Of a stretch of DNA of 64,000 nucleotides, positions 35,955 to 48,494 are shown piece after piece. The notes under the pieces were generated by a model that saw only the letters and a list, made by a program, of their open reading frames with translations, searched no databases and was not told the origin of the DNA. The DNA comes from Armillaria gallica. Its lineage: Eukaryota; Basidiomycota; Agaricomycetes; Agaricales; Physalacriaceae. A program made the position numbers and the translations under genes. The stretch lies in contig JBANDB010000004.1 in assembly GCA_037576215.1 (NCBI GenBank), positions 62,001-126,000 of the forward strand, in the 5' to 3' direction. The number at the start of each line of letters is the position of its first letter. Position 1 is the stretch's first letter.

Positions 35955-36428
35955 GTGACTTGCAAAAGTCAAGCCAGCATGGCTGGCTTGATGTTTATCA
36001 GCTTGGCTCCATCGGCATGTGACTCAAAGCCAAGTCATTCGACCACTAATTCCTTATCACTCAAATCTGGAACGATCACAATGGCATTGATGACTCAGGC
36101 CAATGCTGACTTTCTCACAGTAGCAGAAATTTTGGCAGCACTGATGGAAGAGGAAGCAAGATAGAAAGATGTTGGAGATGACCACACAATAATGACTCAA
36201 GATGGGGCATCTATGGAGGAGTGTTCAGGGTACTATAAGAGAGGGCACAATATTGCTAACTGTTGGTTCAAGCAGAAGACTTGCTTTATCTGTGACAGGA
36301 GAGGTGACATAGAAATGGCTTGTCCTAAGCTCAAGGATCTCAAGGCTAAAGCAGCACTAGCCAAGGCTGAACCTGAGCAAACCAATTACAGTGTCACCAA
36401 TTACAGTTTGGACTTGACCAGCTATTGA
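35955..36428 (+). pseudogene. Copia-like gag fragment with degenerate zinc knuckles
   Basis: Two short frames in series (35955-36164 and 36192-36428). The first contains LSLKSGTITMALMTQANADF and a helical VAEILAALMEEEAR. The second holds CSGYYKRGHNIANCW, a CCHC-type knuckle with its second Cys changed, followed by a second Cys-rich motif CFICDRRGD. The CxxCxxxGHxxxxCW pattern is typical of Ty1/Copia Gag in fungi. No pol is attached, and the frame is cut by a TAG between the pieces. A CpG-poor dead remnant. Confidence 0.5.
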
Positions 36429-36564
36429 AAGACAGGTATGCATACCGAATTTAGAGAAGGAGATATATTAGGACTTGGGGTTCAGACAATGGGGCCAGAA
36501 TTTGAGGGAAGTCTAGAGGACTTACATAAGGACACTAAAGGTGGAATACCAGCTTGAAGGGAAG

Positions 36565-36790
36565 TGTTGGAATATGCGAGAGAGTTTGAGCAATCTGGCA
36601 TTCTGGCATTCTGGCATGCTGAGTAAGATATTGATTGGATAGAAATTACTAGAATAAGTATAGTTTAGTATAAATATAGGAAGTCAATGGGTAAACTCCT
36701 CAGGAGTTTGTAACCTAAAGACTACAGGTCTAACAAGCATTGTACTGAGGTATAGCCTTATTTACAACAGCTTTAGCTGCTTGAGAGTCT
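36565..36790 (+). repeat. Probable Copia 3' LTR fragment
   Basis: A purine-rich GAAGGGAAG is followed by TGTTGGAATATG, the common start of Copia LTRs. The segment includes small hairpins (CTCCTCAGGAG near 36700; AGACTACAGGTCT near 36718) like those in the upstream array. The 3' end is not certain. Confidence 0.4.
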
Positions 36791-37110
36791 GGGGAGCTGC
36801 AATGCCTGCTAAAGAAAATTTTATTTAGCATTGTTTGTCAAAAGCTTTGCCATGTTAAAACTGTGACCTGTTGGCTGGGGCTTCGGCAGACCATAAATAA
36901 TTCATATTTAGGGCAAAAATAATGTTTTTATAGATTCTATAGGGTTTGGCTAAGTCAGTTTTTGCAATTTCTTGCAATTCTTTGGTGTTAGCTGGTATAT
37001 TAACATCTACAAATGATTTAAATAAAATCTGCTTTGACCAAACCCTTTATATTTACTTTAGAAATATTTTCTCTCTATAATATGAGACAAGATTCTCACT
37101 CTGTGAGGAG
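36791..37110. other. CpG-poor spacer
   Basis: No gene. It ends in CTGTGAGGAG (37101-37110), which recurs at 40164-40173 on the far side of the next element. Confidence 0.3.
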
Positions 37111-40100
37111 CCCTGGCTGTAGATTTTAGGCTTTGAATACAGGAGCTAGCCAGGCAAACCCATTGAATTCTCAGAGAGTCTAGCCACAGCCAGGCTAGAT
37201 CCACACAGGTGCATTTTCACCAATATTACTAGAATAGGTGCTTTGTAATCGTCCTGGAGCGCTGCCACATCCCATTTCAGCCAAATGGGCTCTGGGGCTG
37301 TTGGGCCCACCTATTGTGCCCTCTCACTCATCATTTGGGTCTGCAAAAAATTGAGGGGGTAGGGAAAATAATATACTTTTAGATCCCACACTGACTGCAG
37401 CAATTCACTGCCTATATTGGCTGGATGTGCCAGTCCAAGACAGGATATAGTTACTCATGAGAATATATCATTCCCAATGCAGTACGTCCTCAATTTTTGA
37501 AAGTGGGCTCAAATCTTTTGCATGAATGTTGTATGGCAACAGAATACTCCTGAAATTTATGTACATTATTATATTATATCACTATTATAACTATTACAAC
37601 CTTCTAATTTCTTTAAATGTGAGCAACAGTTAAGAAACAGGGCATTTTCATGGTTTCTGGAGTTTGCCGAAGACACCCCAAATAGCTGACAGGATGCTAT
37701 ACTTTCATCATTTGAGCATCCCAGATTCTTTCTATGCTCCATTAACATTATACATAGTCAGAGTATTAGTGTATATACTTGTATATAAGGTATGTTGGCT
37801 TCCAAAGATATTCAAATAACAAATAATTGCAAAAAATGTGTTTAGAATGTCATAAATCCAATGTTTTAAAGGGTATATAGTACACTGTGTACTCAAATCT
37901 CAATATCTTGTTCTAATTACAGTGCCTTACATCATTTAATAAAATTCTGTACCAATATCCATTCCTGCCCTGAAAGAAATACCTTGTGAGAGCCCCAATA
38001 TGCATAATGTGCATATGAAACTTTCACTTGAAACTGACTTCGACTTAACATGAAAAGTGGATAATGAAAGGTGTGATAGCAGATCAGGGTGGATTGGACA
38101 CCTTACATGGGTAGTACAATGTCAATAGTATTATTAGCAAAAAGAATTGCATTCATTGAGATGCTCCATAGGACCACAGAACTGAGATATGGTTCAAAAT
38201 GTAGAAAATTCGAAGTTTTGAGGACCAAATGCAAATAATAATGGATTATGGACATCCAAAGTACTAAAAACAATGTAGATACATTTTAAGTAGCTTCAAT
38301 ACTATATCCCATCTATTTCCAAGGCCTCAGAGTAGGTGGTTCAAGCACAGAATGCATTCTGCTCACTCAATCACCCCAGACCATAAATCTGCACAGCAAT
38401 CGAGTGGCTGTGTGGCTTCTTTTTCTCTGTTTCCCCACCACCTCCCCTTGTCTCGACACTCGTCCAGCATGCAAATAGTGCTTTTTCTCAGTTCAAAGGG
38501 TATGTTTTATTTATTTCTTCACTTCTAATTCTTTTTTTAGGTCTTTTCAGCACATCCAGGAGTCCCAAGAGCCCTGGATTGCAGTGTATCCTGCCCCCAC
38601 AACCTGCATAAGCCCTCGGTGGAGGCAGCACTACTATTTCTCCAGCAACCATGACTACAATGACCCCAGAATGTCCCATGGTGACGACAAGCCACAAAGA
38701 CTGCTGCCACAGCCACAAAATCGACCCCATCCCCATCACAACCTACCCAATACCTCCCATGTTGACATCGGGGTTAATCATTGTTGGGCACAACTTCCGT
38801 GCACCACCAGAGTGCTTAATACGTCCCAGGATTGGATATTGACTGCCATCTCAGTGCTGGGGGGACCATGGAAGGCAAGACGGGCCACGACGAAGATGAC
38901 AAAGAAGACGACGATGATGACAGCGATGGGGGCAGGAGAGGCAATGCTCTCATGCACTGCCCTGGGACTATATGGGGGAGCAATGCTGGAGCAGGTGAGA
39001 GTGGAGGGAGCACGCTGGATGGCAGGATATGTTGAGGAAGAGGGCAGGATGAGGTTCAGGACACTGATGGCCAATGACAATGACAATGGATATGCTATGT
39101 TGGGCATCCATAGAGGAGTCAAATGCACACTGAATGTGCTAACAATTGTTGTTCTATAACAATTCACCTGCCCACCGCCACCTGCCTCGCCGAACATCAA
39201 CATCAGTCTGCCTCAGTTCACCCAAACCACCCAGCCACCCCAGAGTTGTGTAACCCCCATTATTTGGCATGGGGAACATGATTCTGGTGTGCACTAGGCT
39301 CCCTGATACGTGTGTCATTGTGTGCTGGCACCGGATCCCCATCTCCATATTTCCTCCTCTATATCTCCCCCTACAGGCTAGCCACCACCAGATGGACCTC
39401 ACCACCCCTGTTTTCAACATCTGGGAATCAAGTGGTGAGGTCTGTTTTCATCTCAGATGTCTTCATCACCATCAACATGGCACTGACACTTCGCCATTCA
39501 TTTTCCCCATCTCAACAATGTCGTGACTGCCATGACCACATGCAGACCATCCATGTGGATATACAGCATGCCTACACCTTCATTGAGCACCTCTGCCATG
39601 GCCTCCCATGATGCCTGCACCCGCAGTACCCACTGTAGTGGTGTATTTTTTTTTAATTTCATAAATATTCTATTAGAACCTATCTGTCGAATATAATGTC
39701 TACTTATTTAAGGGACTTCTAGTCAAGTGGTTATATTGTCTATTGTCATGATATTGCATCTAAGGTTTAGTGTTTGAATCTGTTTAGATGCGATAAACTT
39801 TTCTTTAATTCCCCAAAAAAAGGTAATCCAGACCTCAGCCAATGAATCCAACATTTTACATTTACATATAGGCAGGGTCACATCGGGAATAGGTTATAAA
39901 ATATATTTTTAAGCCGTTCAATTTTTTGCCCACCCCAGCAATGAGCGAGAGGGTGCAAAATTGAGCTCAATGCCATGCCAGGCATTGAGCTGGCCATTTA
40001 GCCTGTGGCAGTGCCCCAAGCTGATGACCAAGCACACCAGATTCAGAATTTGGGCCACTCGTTGCAATGTGGACCTAGCCAGTTGTGGCTAGAGCCCTTG

Positions 40101-40163
40101 AGAATTCAATGGGTTTTGCTGGCTAGCTCCATTGCTTTAGACAAATCCTGGCCACCACAGGTG
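37111..40163. mobile_element. 3.05-kb TIR DNA element, decayed
   Basis: About 280 bases at each end are imperfect inverted repeats: 37111-37390 against the reverse complement of about 39890-40163, sharing GGAGCTAGCCAG, ACCCATTGAATTCTCA and GCAAAAAATTGA. The direct repeat CTGTGAGGAG at 37101-37110 and 40164-40173 is probably an 8-10 base target duplication. The interior (38.4-39.6 kb) has Pro/His-rich open frames with no recognisable transposase, and 37.4-38.4 kb is non-coding, so it looks non-autonomous or badly decayed. CpG-poor. Confidence 0.5.
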
Positions 40164-40346
40164 CTGTGAGGAGGTACCAGGTGTGGGCGAGATGAGTGAC
40201 AATAATGATCAATATTGACACACTCCCCCCTATTCTCACCAGTTCTACACCTCCAGTAGCCTTATATCACTCATTCACTATGCAAAGCACCCATTAACAT
40301 CCTGGTTAACTACTCCACCACTATTGCCACTCTCAAGACCCTCCAA

Positions 40347-41460
40347 ATGACTAAAAAAGGTGGCTCTTTTGCCCTAGCAAAGAAGAAAACCTGCACTCCT
40401 CAACAGAAGGAGAATCTCTTAAAGGCACAAGCTACAAGAGGATCAAACAAGGAGAACACACCCCCTGATTCCACACACTCTTCAACTGCGACTACCAATA
40501 AAATCCAACACCTTGCCCGATCTGTGGAGACTTTGAATAAGAAGCTATGGATGGAGTGTCAGAGAGTCAGACATAAAGAGATGAAAACTGAATTCCTCAC
40601 AGTGATAAAGAAGGCAACCATGTCTACTATATGACAGCTGGAGTGAGAGCTTGCTCACACACAAGGAGAGATCTCAAAGGCATGAGCAGAGATACATAGC
40701 CTGTGAGATAGACTGTATTTCCATGATGCATTTGTTGCGTTCATGGAAGAGTGTCTGGAGACCTGGACATGGTTCACATCAGAGTTTGAAGCTGGTGGTT
40801 TGATTGATGGCCTTACCACAGAGAAGCGAGAAGCTGCATGGATGCCAGCAACAAACAACATCAATGAAGGTGTTCTTGGAACCCTCAGAATCACTATGTG
40901 TCAAAAGCCCCACCTAATGTTACACCAATTCAATGCATGCTTCATGTATAATCAAAACAAAACACAAGAATGGATGGACAAAACACATACCAATGATGAT
41001 CTCATATATCTTCACCAACAAGCCCAGAAGTTAGATGAAAGCAAACCTGAATTAAAGTGAAAGGCTGAGCAGGTGAAAGCAGATGAAGCAGCAGCAAAAG
41101 TGAAGCAAACAAAGATCACAGAGCAGACAAAGAAGAAGAATGAAGCATTAGAAAAGCTTCAGAATGTCTTCTTGTGCTGGAGAAGCAAAAAATCAGACAG
41201 CTTGGTATTAAAGCTGTTAAAGAACAGCTTGATGTATACCATATTTCAGATCCAGAGGTCCCAATCAAGGCATGGCTGAACAAAGCAGGGCCTGAAGGAC
41301 AGAGAGGGTGCATCAAGGCTCTTTTAGCAGCAATAGCTCGCATGCATGCCCAAGGTCTAAGCAATCCAAGATTAGACACATCTGATGAAGTTCTTTAGGC
41401 TTCCAAGGGCTCATCTTGCATGGTGAGAGGTGATTATATCTACATATCAGAGGATGAAGA
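40347..41460 (+). pseudogene. Internally deleted repeat-family gene, product unknown
   Basis: The N-terminal part (40347-40634) is a Lys/Ser/Thr-rich start with a coiled-coil-like LARSVETLNKKLW. The C-terminal part (40743-41400) carries a MEECLETWTWFTSEFEAGG..AAWMPATNNINEGVLG segment and a helical KAWLNKAGPEG..ALLAAIARMHA end. I associate this pair of ends with a long, highly repeated protein family of mushroom genomes in which a large central region separates them. Here that centre is missing. Stops at about 40632 and 41058 and other breaks mark it as dead. The identification is from memory. Confidence 0.35.
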
Positions 41461-42985
41461 AGATGGGGATACCTAGTTCATTGATAGTGAAAATAGCATT
41501 GAATACATACAAAGTAGATTAGATATAATATAGATGTGATCTTGAAGTGCAGAGTGTCTAAGTAGAGGGGGCCAAGAGAGAAGCATGCGAAGGAAACAAC
41601 AAGAGTGGTGGATCAATACTGAGTTTCAATTTGTGGGTGGCTGTGCACTTAGTTAGCTGCCATGAGCCCAATCAGCATAGCAGCTCCCCAGAGAGTCATA
41701 ATTTCTCTTGCTATCCCCTGATTGTGAGCTTGTTCGATTTCTCTAAATTGTCTTCGAATAAACAGATGATTCATTTCCTTTCATTCATTTCAGAGTTGTA
41801 CTAAGGCTTCACAGATATTAAAAGGTGAATCATAGAAGAGACTTATTGACATCATTATGAAGGGTACTTTGATCTGTATCCCAAAATTTTCAGGAAGGAC
41901 ATGACTTGCACCTGTCTATTGTCCTGATAGTGGCAAGTGGCCTTTTCACACCACAAAAATGATCTTCAGGTGTGGTAGAAGGGAAGATAGAACACTTATC
42001 TATCTATCTGTGACAGATCTAAGATGACCAGCTCATAGTGTCCTTATGCAGATCTCTCTCATATTCGATCTCATATCCACCAATGTCCAAGTCATCAGAA
42101 ATTCCGGCGACTGTTCCATCATCAGGAATGAGTATCAGCATTATTGATATCAGTATAATGGTAACTGCCTTGTTTTCTTTGCCTAACGCAAGATGATTAA
42201 ATACCAAATCTCTTATTTAACTTCTGATACTGATTCTCATCTGTCCTCTGCTTATATTCTGTGCAAACTACAGTGCTTAGGGCTACTGAGGTATTATAAA
42301 TGCTTCAAATGAATGGCACTCACATGTTTTCCTTTAATTGAAAGTAATTTGCACTGATCCTGCACAGGTACCCATAACTTCATGCTCAGGAAATTTATAT
42401 ATTCAATCCAAGACTCATATTGTCACCTCCATGCTTCCTTTATTGGCTCAATACCTTTAAGGAGTCATTAAATCTATGTTGCCGACTTCTCTTGGGAGCA
42501 ATCCTTAGGGCATCTTTTATACATAATTAATTGAATAACTAATCGATGCAAGCACCTGCTTCCTGTTCAAATCATTGTTTCAAGGATGAATCAAGCGAAT
42601 CAATAGTGCCTCTAATACACTGCTGTCAATCTCAGGGTTGCATTCTGCCTTCCATAAGAACATACAACTGATGGAACCACATGTCTTGCTCTTTCTGACT
42701 TTTGCTCTTGTCTTTCCTTCCCTCCTGTGAAAGCCTGCAACAGGACACAATATGGCCTCCACAGAGTATTGTAAGTCCATTGACATAGTGAGAAGATATA
42801 CTCATAAAGTGGACCACTGGTAGGTGCCCAACAATCATTAGATAGCACTGCAAGATCCCCCAGGACACCTTTGGCAAAAATTCGCAAATCACAATTTTTT
42901 CAACTGCAATGATCCTCTAGTATGCCCACTGGTGTGTATAATTCCATAAAAATGTGTCATCTTGGTCCTCAGAAATCTCTCCAGG
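41461..42985. other. Decayed upstream region of DUF6535 copy 2
   Basis: From about 41750 this matches the DNA upstream of copy 3 (about 61025-61330): GTCTTCGAAT, ATTAAAAGGTGAAT, GTCCTGA..AGTGGCAAG and GATCTTCAGGTG/GATCATCAGGCG words occur in the same order. CG positions in copy 3 are often TG or CA here. No gene is called; short minus frames around 42.6 kb are not supported. Confidence 0.45.
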
Positions 42986-45900
42986 TGACTCTTGAGAATA
43001 TGGGCCTGATTGACCTTTTGAAAAAGCTGGGCCAACATCTAGTATTTGGCAAGCCTATGTGAACAAAAGCATGATTTATGATAGGGATATTTGCAATGCC
43101 CACAGAGGAGAGACAAGTATCCTCCTTATTTTTGTGAGTGATTCAATCAATTGGGATGCTATTTTACTTCATTTCTTTCCTCCTGTAGGCAGGACTATTC
43201 TCAGCAGTCATCAGTGCATTCATTGTACAATCCTCAGCCAACCTTCAGCCAAACTATCAGCAACTGTCAGCACTTTTAGCTTTTGATCAGATCAATATAC
43301 AATGCATGATAGCCAATGGCACTTCCCTTGATACCATCACTACATCTGGTGCTGACCCTACTACTTGTTTCACTCTGAAACTGCTGGATTCTTAGGTAGA
43401 TGGGCTTTGGTTCATGAGTCTCACTCTCAGCGTTTCATATGCATTGTTGGCCATTCTTGCAGATGATTGGTACAGCCATTATCTGTCACCTGTTCCCAGA
43501 AATCCCCAAGATCACAGCCATACTAGACACTTTCGTTACAAGGGTCTGATTGATTGGCCCATCAGCACCTTCATTCGTGTCCTATCATTCATGCTGCACC
43601 TATCCCTGTTCCTATTTTTCTTGGGCCTTGTGTTATATCTCATTCCCCAGCAACTTGGAATTGAGCTCATTATAGGATTCATATCCTTTGCCACTTCCAT
43701 TGTCTACCTCATGACCAACATTGTACTGCTGATATACCCACAGTGTCCTTATAAAACACCTGTGTCCTCATTTTTATATGTTGTCATTGTGTGGATCCTT
43801 TGATGATGCCCCATAGTCCTGAAGGTAATTTTATCGCAAGTGGGCAAGCTTATCAAGAGTCATGGGGATGATTCATGGCTAATATTCCAGTTGCGTCCTG
43901 GAATACAAACATTAGAGGGTTTTGAGATCTATGCTGCAAAAAGATCATGTATTAAGCATGAACTTGATGCACTTCTTTGAGTTTATGAGAGATCATCAAC
44001 CTTGGCCATCCATCGTCTCATAATTCATGCTCTTGCTGGATTGCCTAGTAACTACATTGCAGAGGCTGTTCCTCTTTCCCCACCTCTCTCGGATGAAATA
44101 CAAGACAAGAAAGACAGAATGTTAATGGATTGCATGGAGATTACCCATAAAGGAACCACTCAGTGGATTTCCAAGGATATTCCAGATATCAAAAGCAGGA
44201 TTGAGCCACTCCTGCAGCTAGAGATTCTGTTCCATCCATTACACCGGAGGTTTCCATCTGGACTTTTTGAAAAGCATGATCTTGATTTCTTGAGAATGGC
44301 AATGTCAGACACTTTGTCAATCACTCTTTGCTCCATCAACAATCCACACATTCAGAAGCCTAAACACCTGGGTTCAGACAGCAAAATCACTGCAAAAGCC
44401 TTAGGGGACCAAGGGGCTACCAATATGAAAAAAAATGTCATGGGGCCAATTAAAAATTTTCAGGCTCTGGTGCTGGACCTACCTACCTCCACATGACCAT
44501 TATGATATCATACTGTCCAAATTGAGTATATTTCTAAGTGAGAATGAGAAATTGCATCATATTTATATACTATTATTCAGCCAAATATCATTTTGAGTAC
44601 AATCTGTGACATTTCTAATCAAATAAAGAAACCACATAAATCTGAACACCTGATGTCATATGCTGACTCAGGATGGCAGTGCCGCTGACCACTGTCTACT
44701 CCCAATGTTGCGTTGCATAGACATTATAAAGATTGAGGGTTTATTGATCAGACATATTGGCACTCAAATACATCACCTTTCTACATTCAGAAGGCATGTT
44801 TTGGGCTATTTGAGGAGGGTCAACATTTTTTTTTCAGGCCTGCTGGCTCAACCTACCTACCTGCCCAGTGTACTGGGCCGATGTTCTGGTAGCCCCTTGT
44901 AGGGGACAATGTTTTGCACCATCCTGACATGTGGAATAGTCTCATACATCAATGGTCATCTGATTCAACCCAAACCACCATGAGCTTGCATATGACCAAC
45001 ATATTCATCAATATTAATGAGTCGACCTCTGAGACTGACCCCAAGATGTGTCTCAACTTGATAACAGCCATATATTTCCCAGAACAGCATTCCCACACAT
45101 TGTCAAGTTGCACTTTGGCAGACATCATGTTAGAGGATCCTCCAATGAAATGAAATATTATCTGTTCTCTTTCCTTATTCTTTGACAATCCCATTTGGAA
45201 CCTTTTCAATGACCTCAAAGTTGCCAAAGTAAAACTTCTCTGCACCATTATACACAATCAATCTGAATTCCCAGTGTTCATGCCTTTTGCATTGCAGGCA
45301 CTCAACAGAACCATTTGTACAAAGAATCCAGTCCTCTATCTCTTGCACTTTGAAGCAATAGTATCTTACATTGCCAATTCAGTCTCTCCTTCCTTTGGTT
45401 GGGATGATCCAGACTCCATCACGCATGCTTTTGTATGTATGGCTTCGCTCATACATCAAGCCTCCCACTATCACATTGATCTACCTTGTGCAGATTGGGA
45501 CAAGAAGTCCTTGTTCGTGAATATTCTTCAGGTCATTGAAGATCATCAGTTATACCATTCATCATTTTTGTCTGCTGTTGAAGCCTCTCCCATCTCTCAA
45601 CAACTTGTTGGCCCTATAGCCGGCTTTATATTGTGTCAAGTGTTATCTAGGGGTATTTCACAAGAATATGAAGCTTTCTGAGGGTCAGATCACTTGGGTT
45701 ATTTGGTGTGAAATAGCCAGTTACACCTGGAAATCATGGAAGGGCTGTATGCTTATATCACTGGGATCTCAGAGGCCACTAAAAAGATGGGTAAGCTCCC
45801 AGATATTGAATCGGACAAGTTTCTTGAAGAGAATATCCAAGACCTCCATCAACCACTTGTTGTTCATGCCATTTGTGCATGCATTGTTTTCAGCAGCACC

Positions 45901-46260
45901 ACAGCATGCCCTATGTTATTCTCCTTCACTTCGATTGCTTCTGATCACACTCAATGGTCTCAAATCTTGGAAACCTTGAACTCACCAAGTCACGAATATT
46001 CCATTGACAAATACACATCCAGCTCATATGACCGTGAAAACAATGGGAAATGTTTCAAGAAGGATTTGAAGAAGACTGTCACTATTCTGGCTGAATGTCT
46101 TGAGGGAGAAAGGGATCACAAGAACCTCATCAATCAGGTGTGTGGGTGATGCAAATCTTTCAATCTGCCGTCAACTTAATTTCTGTAGCGGTCCATGAGT
46201 TCAAACCATCAAACTGGCCCACCCGAAATTCTACGTGGATTCAGATGGCCAACATGGATG
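42986..46260 (+). pseudogene. DUF6535 gene, copy 2, decayed
   Basis: Collinear with 1907-5138. The second exon is at about 42990-43133 with its GTGAGT intron (43134-43188) intact in position, then exon 3 from 43189. Membrane segments (SLTLSVSYALLAILADDWYSHYL; MLHLSLFLFFLGLVLYL) and CPYKTPVSS are recognisable. Breaks include TAG near 43396 (a Trp in copy 1), paired TGA at 43801 (CGACGA in copy 1), TGA at 43978, indels and a 490-bp MITE. About 20 CG remain to 46140. From about 46160 CG is normal again although the gene homology continues to about 46260. Confidence 0.8.
44410..44899. mobile_element. 490-bp MITE with perfect ends
   Basis: Perfect 13-base terminal inverted repeats (CAAGGGGCTACCA and its complement) and an exact 8-base target duplication TAGGGGAC (44402-44409 and 44900-44907). 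It interrupts DUF6535 copy 2; copy 1 lacks it. The 8-base duplication and CA-starting TIR suggest hAT-type mobilisation. Non-coding. Confidence 0.85.
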
Positions 46261-48047
46261 AGAAAGTTATGGAACATGGATGGGGACGTAGAAACTCAGG
46301 TGCATAATGATGAGCGAGAATGATCCATGATCAGGTCCAAAGTTCGTATGTTAGAGAACCGCACCCATTATTGCGTCCGGCAGTATTTCCTCCATTCCTT
46401 TGCACTTTGCAAATATCTTGGACGTATGTGGCCTATAATTTTGATATGGAATTGTGTGTAGTAGCATGTGTACTATAAGTGGCGCTTGTCAGCCTTGCGC
46501 AAAAAGAAAAGCCCTCAGACCTCTTTGGATGACCTGACCGTACGACTATTCTTGAACAGAGTATGCTCAGGTCGTTCGTGATCAAAGCTGAAAAGAATGA
46601 AGATGGTATAATTGAATATACATACACAAGAGATAGTAAGGAGGCGTAAAATTGTAATAAAAATGCAACATAAACAAGGAGTATAACTAGTGGTCTTTGC
46701 GGTAGCATCAGAGAGTCCAAAGAAGAATTTCCAGACAAAAGAGAAATGGGCCCGGATCATGTCGCAGTCCTAATATGAGCGTCAATGCTTCAAAGTTCAG
46801 AGCAAGTGGGAGAAGAAGACACATACTACCATCGTCGTCGGTGATCATAGCAGTCGCAGAGGGAAGTATTCAGAATGTTAGCGATTAGACATAAGGTACT
46901 GGAAACCAAATCAATGAGTGAACCAGAGCTTAGTATTTGAACACATTAATTACCAGCTGAGGTACAGGTCTTGACATCCTCAATCAAGATAGGGGGAGCA
47001 GGAAGAAAATCTTGGATGATTGCCCGACAAGCACGAATGCTCTGGAACCAATTGGATGTTTGAGGTCTGAGCTACGAATGGGGAACATAGAATGTAATTT
47101 GGCCTAATCGACGAGTCGGAGAGTGAACGCAAGGATCAATAGCGATAAGATTATATACATGATTCGGGAGCAAAGCCAACTGTGTTGATGACGACCACCG
47201 AGGATCTACGTGGAAGTATTATGACTTTGAATAGTAAGATGGAAGAAATGGATACGTACCCTGCACGACATTAACGCCATCAACATCTTTCAAGCACCCT
47301 GAACATTGAGTTCGAGGGGCTCGTGGTAACAATGTATCAAATTTTTTTTCTGAGGTTCTGTTTAAAGAACACATCAACCTCATCTTCACTGTTGATGGGG
47401 ATAAAATAGCGAGAGACTGAGGATTGGGACGTGCATGAGAGTTGTGCGATCTCACCGCGTGACGAGGAATATCTAGTATGTCAGGATTCCGAACATTCTG
47501 CATATCTAGGTCCCCATATAAGACAGCCAGCATTGCAGAGAGAAAGTCGTGCCGAGTACGTGTTGGGGTGCTGGGAAGTGGTGTAGGTGGTAACGCATCA
47601 TCACCGTTATCGAGCAGGAACGGAAATCAGAGATCACCCAGCTGGATGTCACATAGACAAAAGGCAGAGGGGTGTCATAGGATGTGAACATCAAAGGAAG
47701 GGAGTGAGAGCGAAGGTTGTCCATTCATGTGAGTAGACGTGGCAATAACATGGCCGGTACAGTCATCAAAAAGTCATGGAAAAGCAGGGCGAGAACCAGC
47801 ACCAGCGCGTGTGGGAGGAAGGAAAAGATGCCATCCAGCACCTTCACTGGAAGGGGCAGAGTCTGGGGTAGCGACTTCGGCAGGCGGGAGGGAGGGAGAA
47901 GCAGGACTTGAACATGGTATACAGGCTTGCATGCTCCTCGATCGATGGCCTGAGTTCAGACGGCCTATAGATATCGTTCACCGACAAATCACTCGACTAC
48001 CCTGACACTCTAGTGTTGTCCTCATCCTTTTCCACTGCAGCTTTGAC
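46261..48047 (-). pseudogene. F-box gene relic, copy 2 (3' part), split by the KDZ element
   Basis: On the minus strand at about 47890-47740 the frame RLPKSLPQTLPLPVKVLDGI followed by FSFLPHALVLVLALLFHDF aligns with the F-box in the relic at 60084-59899 (LPVEILSAIV). Further 3', frames such as GDLDMQNVRNPDIL (about 47500) and blocks shared with 5270-6700 continue to about 46400. Frameshifts and stops are present throughout. F-box proteins recruit substrates to SCF ubiquitin ligases. The relic is cut at 48047 by the transposon; its 5' end lies beyond 59206. CpG-normal, unlike the neighbouring DUF6535 copy. Confidence 0.5.
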
Positions 48048-48494
48048 CACCTATATAGCCCAGTTATGAATGTAAATTAGCACAGTCAAGATGGCCAGAT
48101 CAAACCAATAACAGCCATCAAAGTCGGCAAATTAGTGGTACTGCAATAAAACTTGAATAAAGGCCCAACAAAACATCTGTCCCGCACCCATTGCTGTACG
48201 GGATAACATAAGCTACTAGCTCTGACATATGTTGGGGACTGTCCCTGCCTAAGCAGCGTGCACCCCACCTCCCGTACTATTCTCATCTAAATTCGGCAAA
48301 CCCTGGTGGGATTTGGAGTAAATATTCCGGGAAGGCATGGCTTCCATGAATGATGTCACTGAGATGTCATTCCACATTCTGAAGGCATCTGCCGACATAC
48401 CACCTTCACCGGCATCACCTCTTTCATGCTGTCCCCACCGTTTCCATGTTTCTTAACTAAATAAAATCGTAAAAAAATGCAAGAAAATCAAATT
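48048..48494 (+). repeat. Left terminal inverted repeat of the KDZ element
   Basis: 447 bases, inverted match of 58760-59205. It has lost several CpGs still present in the right TIR: CAGTCAAGATGG at 48083 against CGGTCGAGACGG in the complement of 59159-59170. Confidence 0.9.

Larger units (their letters stand above)
9656..46160. other. CpG-depleted transposon block
   Basis: Across most of this interval CG is rare and TG/CA are correspondingly common, unlike both flanks. The contrast is clearest where the block covers a duplicated gene: DUF6535 copy 2 (43021-46140) has only about 20 CG by eye, while copy 1 has several per 60 bases. Younger insertions inside the block (the gypsy element 14774-24899 and the TIR element 33000-34698) keep more CG. 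This is what long-term cytosine methylation with deamination would leave. The right edge is abrupt, near 46150-46170, inside the coding part of copy 2. Confidence 0.7.

Noticed and set aside
38584..39611. Pro/His-rich open frames as real genes
   Set aside because: No family resemblance or splice structure; they lie inside the 3-kb TIR element and overlap frames on the other strand.
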